A model generated the notes under the pieces. It saw only the letters and a program-made list of their open reading frames with translations, was not told the origin of the DNA and searched no databases. The position numbers and the translations under genes were made by a program. A stretch of DNA of 64,000 nucleotides, taken from assembly GCF_019925205.1 (NCBI RefSeq), contig NC_083568.1:2718237-2782236 (forward strand). The letters run 5' to 3'. The stretch is from Metopolophium dirhodum. Its lineage: Eukaryota > Arthropoda > Insecta > Hemiptera > Aphididae. This document shows positions 1 through 12,980 of this stretch, piece by piece; positions within the stretch are counted from its first letter, which is position 1, and the number at the start of each line of letters is the position of its first letter.

Positions 1-2975
1 TTTGAACAACAGTTTGTAATACCTGCCTACCTAGTACTTATATATACGTAATAATCGTCTCGCAAACAACCAATTAGAGCTGGTGTGTAAAATATTTATT
101 ACGAGACACAACATAATATTATATATCATCATCTCATTATCTGTATAATAATATATAATACACTAAAAAATAATAACATAGGTAGGTAGGTACTAAAAAT
201 TAAAGCGGGGGAAAATATATAATATTATAATATGAAAATATTGTTAATGTGTTCTAGTTAATTTATAGAACACGAATTATTATTGGTGCCTAGATATATT
301 ATTATTTCTACCGAGCGCTTGTATTAAATGTTTCGTAATCTCTCGAATGTGAGGAAATACAAATTTCACCATCTATTTGCTTATATTTTTCATTTATTTT
401 TTTTCATGTGTAGCTTTACATAAAACTGTGACTGTGTGTGTGACAAGTATCTGATATAGTTACCATCAACACGAATTGATTTCGTTATCACTATTATATT
501 CAAAATAACCATCATTATGTTTTATATCTCATAACACATTCCGTCAAGAAAGTTTTCAACAAATGAGTGAATCGCAGCGGGACCGCGTCATATTATTATT
601 ATACACGCCGGTAAGCTGAGGTCAAAGTCTGAAGATATTAAATTAATTTCCCATAAAATATATGCGTTTGTTAAATACATTATTCAGTATGACGTGTTCA
701 TTAATATTAGTTGATCGTGAGTTGATACAATATATGCGTTATTACGATAATAATATTATCCATAGAGTTCCCTCTACAAATTGAGCTGTTCCAAAACGTC
801 TAAGTAGACACACATTAACCACTATATAGGATTAGGGTGTTTTTTTTTATTCATTGTGTCTCGGCGCGTCTCAACGAGATAGAAATTATTAAGAATGTAT
901 CGGTTTCACAATAGTTTTTATTTCGACTTTTTCCTTTGGAGAGATATTCTTGGAAATTGATTGTAGGTAATTGGTGTTTTTTTTTTTAATTTCTTAATAT
1001 CTAATTATAAGACAAAACTATATACATACAGACACTCTGTAAAAATTGTCAACGAATAAGGTTTTATCCGTGCCTTGCTTGTATGGTATAGATTTTGTAA
1101 TACGATGGTTGTTTGCGGTTTACTAAATTTATAACATTATCATCATCAATGCGCCATCTTACATTTGTACTGCATTCTGGTAAATGTCATCCTGTATGGT
1201 TTTTTTTTTACAAAGTCTCTTTAGATATATAAAAAATATATAATTTTTAGGTTTATCTATTATACGAATCTACATATTATTTACTACAATTTATACTATG
1301 TATATTTTACCATAGTATATTATTTGTGTAGGTACATTTTATGAATATATTTTATTAAATTATTAAATGATCCCATGCAATAATAATTTGATTTTAATTT
1401 TTATAATGTATAGGCAGATAAGTACTTGTATAATATGTCAAGTCAACAATACACATACTTCATACAGTCTGCAGATAACGGTAATAATGGATTTTCGTTC
1501 ACTTAGGTACCTAATAGGTAACATTTTTCCAACTAGGCACTTTGGCCGATCGTATTCATAATCCATGAAAAAAACAACAACTACCTTCTGAACTTTAAGT
1601 TTTGCATACGTATATGCATTTGACATTAATTGCATGATAGGTGATTGTTAATCAATACAATTAAAATCAATTTGTTGTTATATATAATAACAGTTATCTA
1701 TTTCATTCAACCCATTATAAATGTAATTTATAGCGTCAATATCGTGTGCCTATTCCTTTAAGATATATATTAAACTGTTGAAATTACGAGTTCGTATCAT
1801 AGAACATTATACTAAATACAGTTTAATAATAGTATGTTACACATAGGTACTTACTTTACAAGCCGTAATATTATCTTTAAAGTATTTCCTCTAATAAAAA
1901 GTAAATAGAACACGATTGTAACACGGCGGCCAAAATCATTTTCAACCGATCTATGACGTGTTTAGCTGATATTATAATATTTAGTTAAATAATCCATATG
2001 AAATAATGTCTATGTATAAAAATCGAGAATGTAGTATAATATTATCCGATTGAAATAGGTTTCATTTGAAACGAGCAAATAAATAAATACAATAAATACA
2101 TATTATTATCATCTAAAAATAGTATTATATAGGTGCTATATAATAATATGTAAATATGTAAATTTAATTTGTATTATTGATTGTAAATAATACTATATAA
2201 GCTCTATACTCATCATACTATTATGCTCTATATCAACTGTAGTGCAGCTTTTTTCGGGGATTAATACACCTACTAAAATACTATTCGGATATTTATGATT
2301 GACTATAATTTAAAACTAATTGGCGGATTATAAAGATAATTTTTATATATTTTTCAAAATACGCGGCCATAGTCCGTAACAGTTCACTAAAAAAGAAAGG
2401 CTTCGCTATTTTTTACAATATTATTCAACATCAATACAATTATCACTAAATTACCTCCTTTAAATACAATGGATACTTGAAAACATGATGCTTTTAAATT
2501 TTTTTTGTTTATAACAGTTGTTTTTCTTTCAGAGCGTTATTGTTAGTAAATTTTACAGTTAATGTACACACTCAAATTATACAAATCAAAAATGTTATAA
2601 TGACAGTACAATTATATGCAGTTAATTATAATTACATATACTTTATAAACAAACTATTAAATATTGATCTAATTCAAGATATTAATTCTATATGAAGAAT
2701 AGGTACAAACCTATAACAATAGGTAAATGATGTCAAATTATATTTGTATCCAATGACCGTGGAATTTGAATTTATCCAAATTTCGTAACATAAATTTTAA
2801 AAAAAATTCTGAAAAAATGGCCCCTGCCTTAGGGTCGAGTGTCTACTGCCCGCAACATTATTGTACCTAATAATGCTCGATTGTTATTGGATTGTACCAA
2901 AGAATTGAAATTTTCAAATAACAATCATAATAATATACCCATTGTAATAAAACTAAAACCGGAAGTATAAAAATA
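1..2975. other. AT-rich non-coding stretch
   Basis: Very AT-rich sequence with stop codons in every frame. The only ORFs reach about 65 codons, with the composition expected of random AT-rich DNA. Short poly-T runs and TAGGTA motifs occur. I see no exon, RNA gene or recognisable transposon end. It may be intron or intergenic DNA left of the minus-strand exon at 7.6 kb, in which case it would lie inside that gene's first intron. Confidence 0.6.
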
Positions 2976-2980
2976 AAACG

Positions 2981-3618
2981 AAGTTTTAAGCCATTAACGC
3001 GAAACTCGATAAAATAATATAACATAATATAACCTGCAGGTTAAACACTGTTACCCGAAACCCGAGAAAAATTAATCAATTTAAATTCTCGGCTGAGTAT
3101 AATATGATACAGGTAATCATATTGATTAATTATAATGTTTAAACTTATACCTAATTATTACACTGGTTTAATCGTACATCATTTATGTGTATAGGTCATG
3201 GTTTATCATAGTATCATGGTCATCTTCTTTTACGGGATTACCTGCAAATGCCTCGGTCAATAGGTACTTACGTGTGTTGTATTACATAATATTATATATA
3301 ATGTAACAAAGTTTTAAACCGTAACCGAAACTCAATAAATTAATATAATATACAACCAGGTTCAACCCCGCCGTTACCCTAAACCCTGGAAATATGAACC
3401 CGTTTCGACTATCTGCTGTACCTACGCCTACCTATAACTATATATCGATTGACTTCAATTTTTAAAACATCTATACTTAATTATAATACACTTAAGTTTA
3501 ACTGTAAACATAATTTATAGGTGCCTATTATATGTCATGGTTTATCATATATCATGGTCGTCTCTTCTTTTACGGGATTTTGTGCAAATGCCAAATGCAA
3601 AATGCCTCAGCCAGTTGC
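2981..3618. repeat. Diverged tandem duplication, unit about 330 bp
   Basis: Two copies lie head to tail. Copy 1 runs from about 2981 to 3275 and copy 2 from about 3309 to 3618. Shared landmarks in the same order are AAGTTTTAA, GAAACTC, ATAAATTAATATAA-like text, CAGGTT, TTACCC.AAACCC, GGTCATGGTTTATCATA, ATCATGGTC, TCTTCTTTTACGGGATT, GCAAATGCC and TGCCTC.G. The offset grows from about 328 to 340 bp through indels, so the duplication is old. No transposon ends, target-site duplication or coding capacity are visible. Confidence 0.75.
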
Positions 3619-3619
3619 A

Positions 3620-6600
3620 GCGAAGGAATATAATATATGTAAATACGTATACCTACCTATATGCGCCTGTTTCGTATATCACATAATATTATAGTGCATT
3701 ATTGTGTTGGCCATCGTATTATATAGCAACAGGTATTGGGAAAACTGAATTTGGATTGCATAACCACAATGTCAGCCATCATCATAATATCATGTATTAT
3801 ACCTAGGTATATATTATAACCGATCTACCTGCGCTGATATGACATCGTACGCATTTGATATCATTATGTTCGGAAACCATCCGCGCACTGCAAGTACACC
3901 AACTCCTATTTAACGACGGATTCCGTGGTAATATGCGGTGTCGGAAGAATATATAAGTATACATGACACCGAGAGAATGTGGTATCAAATTACCGTCATT
4001 CGTGTTTGGGTGTTCGTTGCATTATGTTAAATAATTGTCGGAATACTGAATGATAGCTATTATACCTGCCCGCTCTTTGCCCATTGTGTAATCCGGTAAT
4101 CTCGAACACACATTCATGTTATTCTGCCGTGCCCACTGATCTTCACACGGCGTATTGGTATATTATAGCATCGCAATTATACTACCAGAATACCGGAAGT
4201 CAAATCTTGCATTCCGTCCTCGTAGCACCGATCGAAGATTTCAGCGTTCGATTTTCGAACCATATAATATATATTAACTTTGATATTATTTATATTGAAG
4301 TTTGATCAATTATTGAAATTTCTTTAATATTTAATGGTGATCATCACCATATTAGGTATTTGACCTAATCGGTACCTAAATTCTTGATTTTAATTAATAA
4401 TTCTTAACTTTTTTCGCCAATAACCTAAAACGTATAACTTTATATAGCTTAGGTACCAGGTACCTATATATTTTACCAGAACGATAATATTGAATCCTTA
4501 AGTAATACTGGAATAACAAACATAACATAAGTAAACTTATAATTTTTATTTAAATCAACAGACTTTGGATTTCTCAATACTAATTAGGGGGTACATTAAG
4601 GGTAAATCTTTAGATCATAATTTTTTTAGTAACTTGTTCATATGCGTAGGTAATAAAAACGTATATATTTTAGTGGTAATAGCATTTTGCATTTAGGTGC
4701 AGGCGATTCCTAAAATCGTGTAAGGCCAAGGTTCAAATACATTGTACAACTTGATTCTATAATGGTCACTATGTGAGAATCACAAATTTACATAATATTA
4801 TACAGATTACTCCCCGATAGCCTAGGTATATAGCTCCTATATAGCTTTATGTTATAAAAAACTACTGTTTCTGAAGGTTCTCTTTCGACACAGAGTTCTA
4901 ATAATATTTTAATCATTGGCGAAAATGGTTTTAACTAATTTTAAGATTATTCATTTTTAATCCTTTCGATGCTTGTAAGACAATATTTCAAAAAATATAG
5001 GAATACAAAGTATTTAGATGTAATTTGTCTTATATTGATATCTTAGTGTATAAACTATATTATAATTTACAAAAGGAAACATGAACGGTAAAAGTAGCAA
5101 ATAACGGCAAGTGCCAATAGGTAATGTAAATAATTATGATTTGAAATTATTATTATTAATTCATATATTCATTATTCGTATAATAATATCACAAACGATC
5201 GAGCGCAAAACATTCGTGATTTCAATAAAATAAATATTATTTTGCAACACAGATATACGTAGGCACGTTCTAGAAGGAAGATGGTTCTTATGACAACTCT
5301 GGCAAGTGCTCTTTTTATGTAGTGTTTATCCTGTATACCAATCTACTATTCATGATGTGAATCAATATAATAATATTAATAGGTACCTATTTAAATATTA
5401 ATTATTAAATTGTAATATAATTTGCAGTCTATTTGCCGATTATTATTAAATTACAACCTAGTTCGAAAAATTTAAAATGTTGATCGATAATGATTAATAA
5501 ATGACCGGACTACATGATAAAAATGCACTGCTATAATACTACCAAAACACAATAATAGGTGAGTGACGATAGTTTTGTTTAAATCCCTCGATTTCAAATG
5601 GATTTAAGTCAGAGCCAGCGTAGGTATACCTATAGACTGCAGTTTTATCCAATATAATCGTATGTTGTATTAATTTAAATGAAAATATCGACGGTAATAT
5701 TATACGAATTATTTGAAATCAATCGCCGGATTAATACACGAGTTTTCAATCGTATAGGTAAAGTAGGTACTTAGGTAGTATGTTGTAGTAAAGACATTTA
5801 GCGCCGTAATGATTATGATTATCAATCAGCAACCACTGACCAGTGACCAGTGTGGGTATATTGCAATGGTATTGTTTTCGTGTCGCTCGTGTTTTCGCCG
5901 GCCTACAATATTATAATTTATACATTTTATCTCGATGTTATCCGTTCTCCATTATAATATCATGGTGTTGTATTAACACCGCACCTAATCGGAGAGTTAC
6001 GCTAGTGTAATAATATTCAACACGACAGCAATAATAATAATAATAATAATAATATTATGATAATGTCATACGCCGCATGTTCAAGAGACGTCACAGCTAG
6101 GGAACAGAGGTTTAGGTACCTACATCAATTCGTGTATTGGCAAGTGACATGAAAATGAGTACAATTTGAATAATGAATATTCAAATTGTATTTATTAGTA
6201 GTGCAGCGTATACAAATATAATATTATTATCATAATAATAATAATTGGTGTACACATTACGACTGTAATATTATCATAAAATGGCACACCGCATACGTGT
6301 ATGCGAACTCGTATGTTTTCTATATTAATCTGTTGTATTAATGTGCAATAAAATATTCGATACGAAGCTATCGATTAGGTAAGTATTCCACATTAAAATC
6401 CCATCGCTTATCTGCCAAAAACGCGTATCGCACTGCAGTGCGGTTCCGTGCTATCTACGCGGTGTCGTAATAATATTATTACGAATCATTGCGGACACGC
6501 TTTGCAATAATAAAGCTGCTACAATATTGTTTGAAAACGGTTTGGTGTAAAAAAAAAGTATAATCCGTAAACACTTGAATGGAAATATCGATAGTCTAAC

Positions 6601-6890
6601 TCGCACAGCCAAGGTGGTTGTCAACCTTTTCATATCGTACAAGGTACCCAAAACGTATACGTTTGCTGTTATAGTAACTACTAGAGTACGTGAGCATTTA
6701 ATGCACAAAAGCAAGTTATACAATTAATAATAATATCTTTTGGCCATGGTTTATAAACGTACGTACGTTATCGAGAGAGTCGGCGTTGTTTCCGACGAAC
6801 GAGGACGTAAATATCGGGCCCAGTGTTGGTGACTTTGAGTCATAAATCGTTTTCTACGTTCGATTCATTCCAGTAGGTATTCATTTTGTT
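3620..6890. other. Non-coding stretch with small GC-richer patches
   Basis: Mostly AT-rich. Slightly GC-richer patches at about 3820-4260, 5820-6130 and 6400-6720 carry only short ORFs (up to 90 codons) without protein-like composition. Near 4326-4350 there is a small 8-bp-arm hairpin. Near 5270-5290 the text TTCTAGAAGGAA resembles half of a heat-shock element, which could be chance. No gene is supported. Confidence 0.5.
6031..6054. repeat. (ATA)n microsatellite
   Basis: Eight uninterrupted ATA units in non-coding DNA, of the trinucleotide type that recurs throughout this window. Confidence 0.95.
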
Positions 6891-7620
6891 GGGAAAGCGT
6901 ATTTTCGCACAGATAATCGTCGAGACACAGAACAGAAGTGGATTCGGACCACCTGTGTACCGATAGTGGTATACTCTTACCGCAGAACATCGAAAACGCT
7001 GCTGCAGTCTAACAGTACAATTGTAAATTGTAATACCGACACACTGGGGGAGGGGACCGTTATATTCCCGACGACGTATACCCACGTCGTTTGAATTGAT
7101 CGCACAGTAGCAATACGACGCTATTATGTCTCATTGGTAGTACAATAATAATAAATCATGATTGATAAACATAAATTGTCGACGGATAACGATCGCGTAG
7201 GAATAAGAATTATAATAATAATATAATATTGTCGTGACGTGCCCAACGGTCGGGGTATCATCACCGCAGCGCCACCGGATCGTAAAACATAAAATATTAT
7301 GTACCTACACCACCTACCTATACTGTTGCACATTCCTAAATTTAGTGGTTTTTTTCGACTACCCCGTCGATAACCACCCCCCCCCCCCCACCACGGACGA
7401 GCACCCCAATCCGCACACGGCGGCCGCCGACCACCGCCGGTACGCACCGTTACGTTCGAATTTCCGATTCGGTACTCTCGGGACGCGTTTTGCGCTTGCG
7501 CACGCGCAACACGAACAATGCTAATAATAATAATATTAATATTATGGTAAATATAGTAATAACGACGGCACCGACAGTACATAAACAACAACAATACCGA
7601 TTGTCATCGTTGTAAGTTAC

Positions 7621-7721
7621 CTCTTGCTGTCCAGCATGTTGGTCATGCCCATGTCGATGATGAGTCTGATGAAGTGTTCCGTCTCCCGGTCGGACCATAT
7701 GTACCGTTTCTTGACGTCCAT
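7621..7721 (-). CDS. First coding exon, Myb/SANT-like (trihelix-type) protein, partial
   Basis: Reading the minus strand from the ATG at 7721-7719 gives 33 codons plus two bases, beginning MDVKKRYIWS and containing ETEHFIRLI and DMGMTNMLDSK. The last bases, AAGAG, abut GTAACTTAC, a good splice donor. Read-through would give AGG TAA, a stop, as expected of an exon ending there in phase 2. The W-S-D-x-E-T-x-x-F-I-x-L spacing resembles helix 1 of Myb/SANT-like or trihelix DNA-binding domains common in insects, which would suggest a nuclear DNA-binding protein; that family call is inference from one helix. The start context GTCGTCATGG is acceptable, and the upstream codons in this frame (PPRSVV) stay open, so an earlier start is possible. 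Codon use is GC-rich and unlike its surroundings. The second exon was not found, so the protein is incomplete. The exon lies in the CpG-rich block that probably holds its promoter. Confidence 0.6.
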
Positions 7722-8532
7722 GACGACGGACCTCGGTGGTTTTTGGCGCGCTTTTTCACGGGCCCCGCGGGGAAACCCAGGCCCGGCCGACGGTCAACAA
7801 AAAGAACACTGACGGAAAGGCGCGCGCGCACACACAAGCACACGCACACCAGACCGCTGAAGAACAGTACGTAACGCGACACGGCGGCGGTCGTCCTCGC
7901 ACTGGTTCACGCGCGTGGGGCCCACATCGACGGCGCGGCGCGGTATCGAGCTGGCCGGCTCGGTCCCGGCCCCGGTCGTGTGCACGCGGAACAGCTGCCG
8001 TCGCCGGCGCGACGGCCGGTGCGCATGCGCGAGCTCTGGTCCCGCCGCGTACGTACCGTCTGCCGGCGTGCGCGTGCGGGTGCGTGTGTGCGCCGCGAGC
8101 GCGCGTGTGTGTGTGTGGGTACCGGACGGACGGCTGGCCGCCCGTGTCGGCCCAGTTTCGGGACGGCTCCCCCCACCCCGCACCGCACCGCAACCGCCGA
8201 CCCGCCAGTCCGACAGCCGGCCGTCCGTCGACGACCACTCGGTTTTTTTAATGCCTTGGGTCACACCGTCCCCACCCGCCGCCGTACCGCGTGAGTACCG
8301 AGTATCGGTCGGTATTATACCTAGTGACAACGGCGGCGGCGGCGGCGGCTGCGGTGGTAACCGGAATCGGGACCCCAACGGACTTGAATGCCGGTGCGCG
8401 CGCGCGCGTGTGCGTGAACGAATTCTTTCGACCCGACCCACCGATTATAGGTAGTGTTGTTGTTGATTTTTTTTTGGACCCTATCTGTGAAAACCGATGT
8501 CATATTAACAACATTTTAATATACCTTGACAA

Positions 8533-8559
8533 TATTATTATTATTATTATTATTATTAT
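8533..8559. repeat. (TTA)n microsatellite
   Basis: About nine TTA units just upstream (minus-strand sense) of the CpG-rich promoter block. Confidence 0.95.
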
Positions 8560-8710
8560 GTAATGTTCTTATTTTCAACGAAAATCGTGTTTCGCGCACG
8601 ACGAAACAAATACGTTTGACACGACTCGAAATAATAATTAACAATGACGTGTGAGTGCCAAGTCCAGTCCACTCGGCGTCGTTCGGTCGTTCTTGTGTCG
8701 CGGGTCTTGT

Positions 8711-8738
8711 GGGTGGGGTGGGTGGGGTGGGTGAGGGG
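8711..8738 (+). promoter_or_regulatory. Putative G-quadruplex motif
   Basis: Six runs of three or four G separated by single T or TGA-type loops (GGGTGGGGTGGGTGGGG and on to 8738). Short loops of this kind are the classic sequence pattern for a stable intramolecular quadruplex. It lies about 1 kb upstream of the minus-strand start codon, at the edge of the CpG-rich block. Whether it folds or regulates anything is unknown. Confidence 0.6.
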
Positions 8739-8869
8739 TTACATCTCACGTGTTACGCCGATTTTCTGCAGCGGCGCGTGTGTGTCGCGCAATCCCGAAA
8801 TCGTTATCGATTATTATTTTTGGAAAAGACGACGTGACGACAAGTGACGACGCGCCTCTGATCTCCAAT

Positions 8870-11800
8870 CGCACTATTCAACTTTAATAATTTTTCGACT
8901 CGATTCGAAGGATATCATATTAATAATAATCGTTTCACAGATAAAGCGCAATCGGATTAATAATACATCAATATTACGGATTAATAATACCCTAATTATA
9001 TATTTTATTTGTTTCTATGTAGCACACAAAATTATAACTCCCGACCATGTCCAACATTCCGTGTTCTAATCCACCGCGATAATATTATAATTTTGGCCAA
9101 TAGATTCCTCTAAATCGGCCCTTTGCCGAAGGTGATTTAAGTGGCTTTGTTTTTTTTCTATATTGTATACCTATAATAACTGTATATGCATATAGCCGTA
9201 TAGGCATGTAGCCCATATAGGTGTTATTATTAATTAATTATTATTTTCATTACTTATTATTTATTACACATGTTAGATATCATGCCCGTGTTAATTCATT
9301 ATAAATCTGTACTTGAGCCTACCGTAGGCATTAATGCGATGAAAATAAAAATAAATAAATACCTGTTTAGTGGCGAGACGACGAATCTTATAATATACAA
9401 TATTGAATATACCCATAGTGCTCGAATTGGCAAAATAAAATAAAGGGTGACTTGATTTACATTAAACAAAAATATCGTCTCCACCCCTCTTTTCATTTTA
9501 TTCGAAGTATTTGTAAAAAATCAATTTTTAATGAATATTGGTCGTGTTAATTATTATATGAAATTATTGTCGACAAAAAAAAAAAAGTGTACCCAATAAT
9601 AATTGTAACTTGGCCGGAAAAAATCAATTTATTATTATTATGTTCCGAGGAAATCGGCAACAAAAATTTGAATATAAACCACGCAAATAAAAAAAAATAT
9701 AAGATATTTAATGAAAAATGTTGGGCATAGTTAACCTTTCTAAATACCGTTGGTACATTCTATCATATTGTTATAGTTTTATTCGGAATCTTTTATGCGT
9801 TACCCATAATTGTATTTGATTAGTAAATTGAATTAAATTAATCAATACTGTAATCGCCACTGACAATGTGGTTAACGCATGCAACATGCGAATTCCCTCC
9901 ACATATTATATACAGAGCAGCTTTAAAAAGAAGATCCATTAATTCGAGTTGATTACTTAAACTCAGGTATGTTCATTAAACTGGTTTCGACAAAAATTGT
10001 GTAAACTTGCCGAGTTTTGACCTTGAATTTTATAATTTTTATAGTTTTTATAATTAATATTATACTATTTTTCCTGTGGCCAGTTTACTTACTCATTTTA
10101 AGACAAAGAAAAATTCTTCATTTACCCTCAAGTATATTTGCCATTCGTGTAACACTGCAATACTACACAGTAATAATATAATAATAAAGAGTATACCTAT
10201 CGAAATATAATTTGTTCAGCTATTGATAAAGCTATTATAATTTATGATAATCTAATAAAATTAAAATGCACAATTAATATGGGTAAATAATTTTCATGCG
10301 GCTCAACTCTTGGAGATATTTTTTTTTTTTATTATTATTTATGAAAATTAAAATGTTTTAGCATATCATCACATGCTAATACAAGTCTGTAATTTATTAT
10401 ATTACAGGGAGATATAACATGATAAATATTAAATAATATTAACATTAACTGCTGCGACTTAATAAAGACTACAGAGGTGTTTCTTTTATCCTATACATAA
10501 TATGGTCATAATAATATATTATATTACGACTTATGAGCATAAGCATACAGTCATCACTCACATGTAGCTCAGTAGCTGACATATTACTACCTACAACAAA
10601 AACAACAACAACAACAACAACAACAACACTATCCATAACTGAAGCGAAAGTAGGCGAGTACAAATACCTACTTATAGTCACACTATATTAGTTTTTAAAA
10701 GATTGCAAACAACACTGTTTTTTCGTATTATAACTTAGTAGGTAAACTTAACTGTAGTTGTAAAAAAAAAAATTCAGATTTTTAAGAAACCGTTCGTTTA
10801 ATGTTTTTCATTTGCGTTTATGATGTCATCGCACAATAATTAATCACAATTTAAACTAATTATCGTGCCATCGTGTGTTGTGTCTGGCATATTATACATT
10901 TACACGTGTAATTAACCGTATATGATATTATTATATTGTCGGAATATCGTCATAACTCCGACCTATAATGTGAATAATAATTATTACTCGATCAAACCAA
11001 TTATTATAGTAAACAAGTGTAACTTATGACTGTTACTTTGCATTATTATTTCGTAATTATAGGTAGTTAATAATCTCTATTTTATAATTTATTCCTATGC
11101 ATTACTACATAATATGCATATTATTTAAAAAATAAACTCACGTGCTTTTTATAATATTGTGCTGTGTTAACAAAACGTGTAAAAATAGAACGTATATCGT
11201 ACCTATGGCCTATTATATGCATATATAGTGTGTACAATATCCATGTATAAATTATACATTACATATTATTTACATTTAGTGGTTAGGTTAGGATACTCGG
11301 TAAGTGGTAATTTAAATTAATTATTCTGACACATAATATTTTACATTAGTTAAATAATTCACAGAAAATAAACAATAATTATTGATCTTTATATTAAAAA
11401 AAAAGTAATACCTATTATATTGTTACATACAGCTGCTACAATATTATAGTCTACCTAGTTGTTAGTTTGTAATCGAGTTGTATAGGCAATTATTGAAAAT
11501 TAACAGTTATTTTTTGGTATGTACTTTTTTTTTATGTATTATTGAGATATTTCTTATATGTCAATAATATAAGGGCGATAAGAGTAAAAAAGTAATTGAT
11601 ACCTATATTACCATCATTTAGTATTCTACTACCTAGCTGGGCTTTTTATACCCGAGCGCATTTTTTACAGACGTTCAAAATACGTAATATTTTAAAATCA
11701 CTTCGTTCGATTAAATTTAAATAATGTCATACTCCGATGGTCGAGGTATAGTTTATAATATTATAGAACAGTAAGTTTGTAGAGTTGTAATTATTGTTTT

Positions 11801-12280
11801 GAACTATATCGTATAATGCATTGTATAGCAGGTATAATATTATATTGTATATTATATATTATATTATATTGTGGTCGTAGAGTGCGCCGCGTGTGTGATT
11901 TATTTCGAGGAGACTTTTATGAAAACTCAATTGAATCAATCGCAATGCCGAGGGTGGCTGTGTCGATGTATAGACCGTGTCAAATAATATATCGTGTTGC
12001 GGCAAGGAGAGCAATAATGAGAATACGGGACATTGTGGGGTCGTTTAAAAATGACAAAGTGGAAGCTCCGGCGACAACAATATGATACGGAATACCTTCC
12101 GTCAACCCGGACAGAAAATCGGCACAATGAAAAGTCCGCGAACCGTACAAGTTTAATTACATTGTTGGTACCGGTTATTAATATTTCGCGAATATAATAA
12201 TATAATAATACGTCGTAAGAGATATTTTAATATAACCCGCGTGTATTTGGCAGTGGCAATATCATAAAGGCCCCAGCAGT
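8870..12280. other. AT-rich non-coding stretch
   Basis: No exon or transposon ends recognised. ORFs stay under about 90 codons and are AT-biased. A moderately GC-richer patch lies at about 11880-12140, where the only ORF (11816-12085, plus, 89 codons) has no recognisable motif. A short TTAGG-type string occurs near 11281, too short to call telomeric. Confidence 0.55.
10602..10628. repeat. (CAA)n microsatellite
   Basis: About nine CAA/AAC units, preceded by an imperfect ACAACAAAAACAAC lead-in. Confidence 0.95.
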
Positions 12281-12450
12281 TTTATTAACCCTGCCACACT
12301 CTGCAGTCGTCTGTCAAGCCACGCCATCCGGTCCACCGACCGTCATCCGTCTCGATTCACACCGAAAGTCGTGTAATCTTATTACCCCATTGAATTTCCG
12401 CCGAACGAAGAACCTCAAACGCGCGTGCACATAATATTTTATATTAAACA
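12281..12450. promoter_or_regulatory. GC-richer island, possible conserved non-coding element
   Basis: About 170 bp of balanced composition with many CpG and CCG words, flanked abruptly by AT-rich DNA. All frames are interrupted or too short to call coding. Such islands recur through the window, and I read them as candidate regulatory elements only by compositional contrast. Confidence 0.3.
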
Positions 12451-12980
12451 ACAGAACCATCGCGGTATTGTTCGTTAAATGGTTATAATAATCGTAATTT
12501 GTAATTATAAAATCGGGTACATTTTTCAAACATGCGATACAATATAATATTATGTCACGAGGGACGAGCCTCACGAGAGTATATCAGGTATAATACCTAC
12601 CTTTTTAACTTTTTGGTCAATTAGGAAATTTGTAATTATTCGCTGTTGTTAAAAATGTATATTACATAAACGTCACAAACAATAATCTCCAAAATATGCA
12701 CGTAATGAATAACACAATGCCAAACAGATTTTAAGTCAAAATTTTGACATTGGGGTGCCCCGTGAATAAATAAATACGATTATTATTGATGAACTGACGT
12801 ACCATTATTGTTGGGTCACATAATATTATATGGTTGTTAATTTTTGAGCGACATCAAAATATAATATTTCTCTAATAATCTTTTTTTTTCTGTATTTTTT
12901 TAAATCTGTATTTTTATAAATTAGTTTTTTAAAGGAAAAAATATAATATATTATACTATATTATATTATTATATTATATA

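Larger units (their letters stand above)
6890..8860 (-). promoter_or_regulatory. CpG-rich promoter / 5' UTR block of the minus-strand gene
   Basis: This is the most GC-rich and CpG-rich segment of the window, densest at about 7375-7480 and 7740-8450, where GCGCGC and CGGCGG strings and CA/TG tracts are common. It surrounds and lies upstream (to the right) of the minus-strand coding exon ending at 7721, so it is best read as that gene's promoter and 5' UTR. A run of 13 C lies at about 7377-7389 and a G-quadruplex-type motif at 8711-8738. Overlapping open frames on both strands (up to 215 codons) follow from scarce stop codons in GC-rich low-complexity DNA and are not proposed as proteins. It could instead be a bidirectional promoter; nothing coding is seen on the right side. 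The start site cannot be fixed from sequence alone. Confidence 0.6.

Noticed and set aside
4333..4350. Small near-palindrome ATGGTGAT-C-ATCACCAT
   Set aside because: Eight-bp arms with a one-base centre are expected occasionally by chance; no associated element.
7794..8441. 215-codon minus ORF, the longest in the window, plus overlapping plus-strand frames of up to 179 codons
   Set aside because: All lie in GC-rich, stop-poor low-complexity DNA; they overlap on both strands and consist of Arg/Pro/Thr/His runs encoded by CA and CG repeats.
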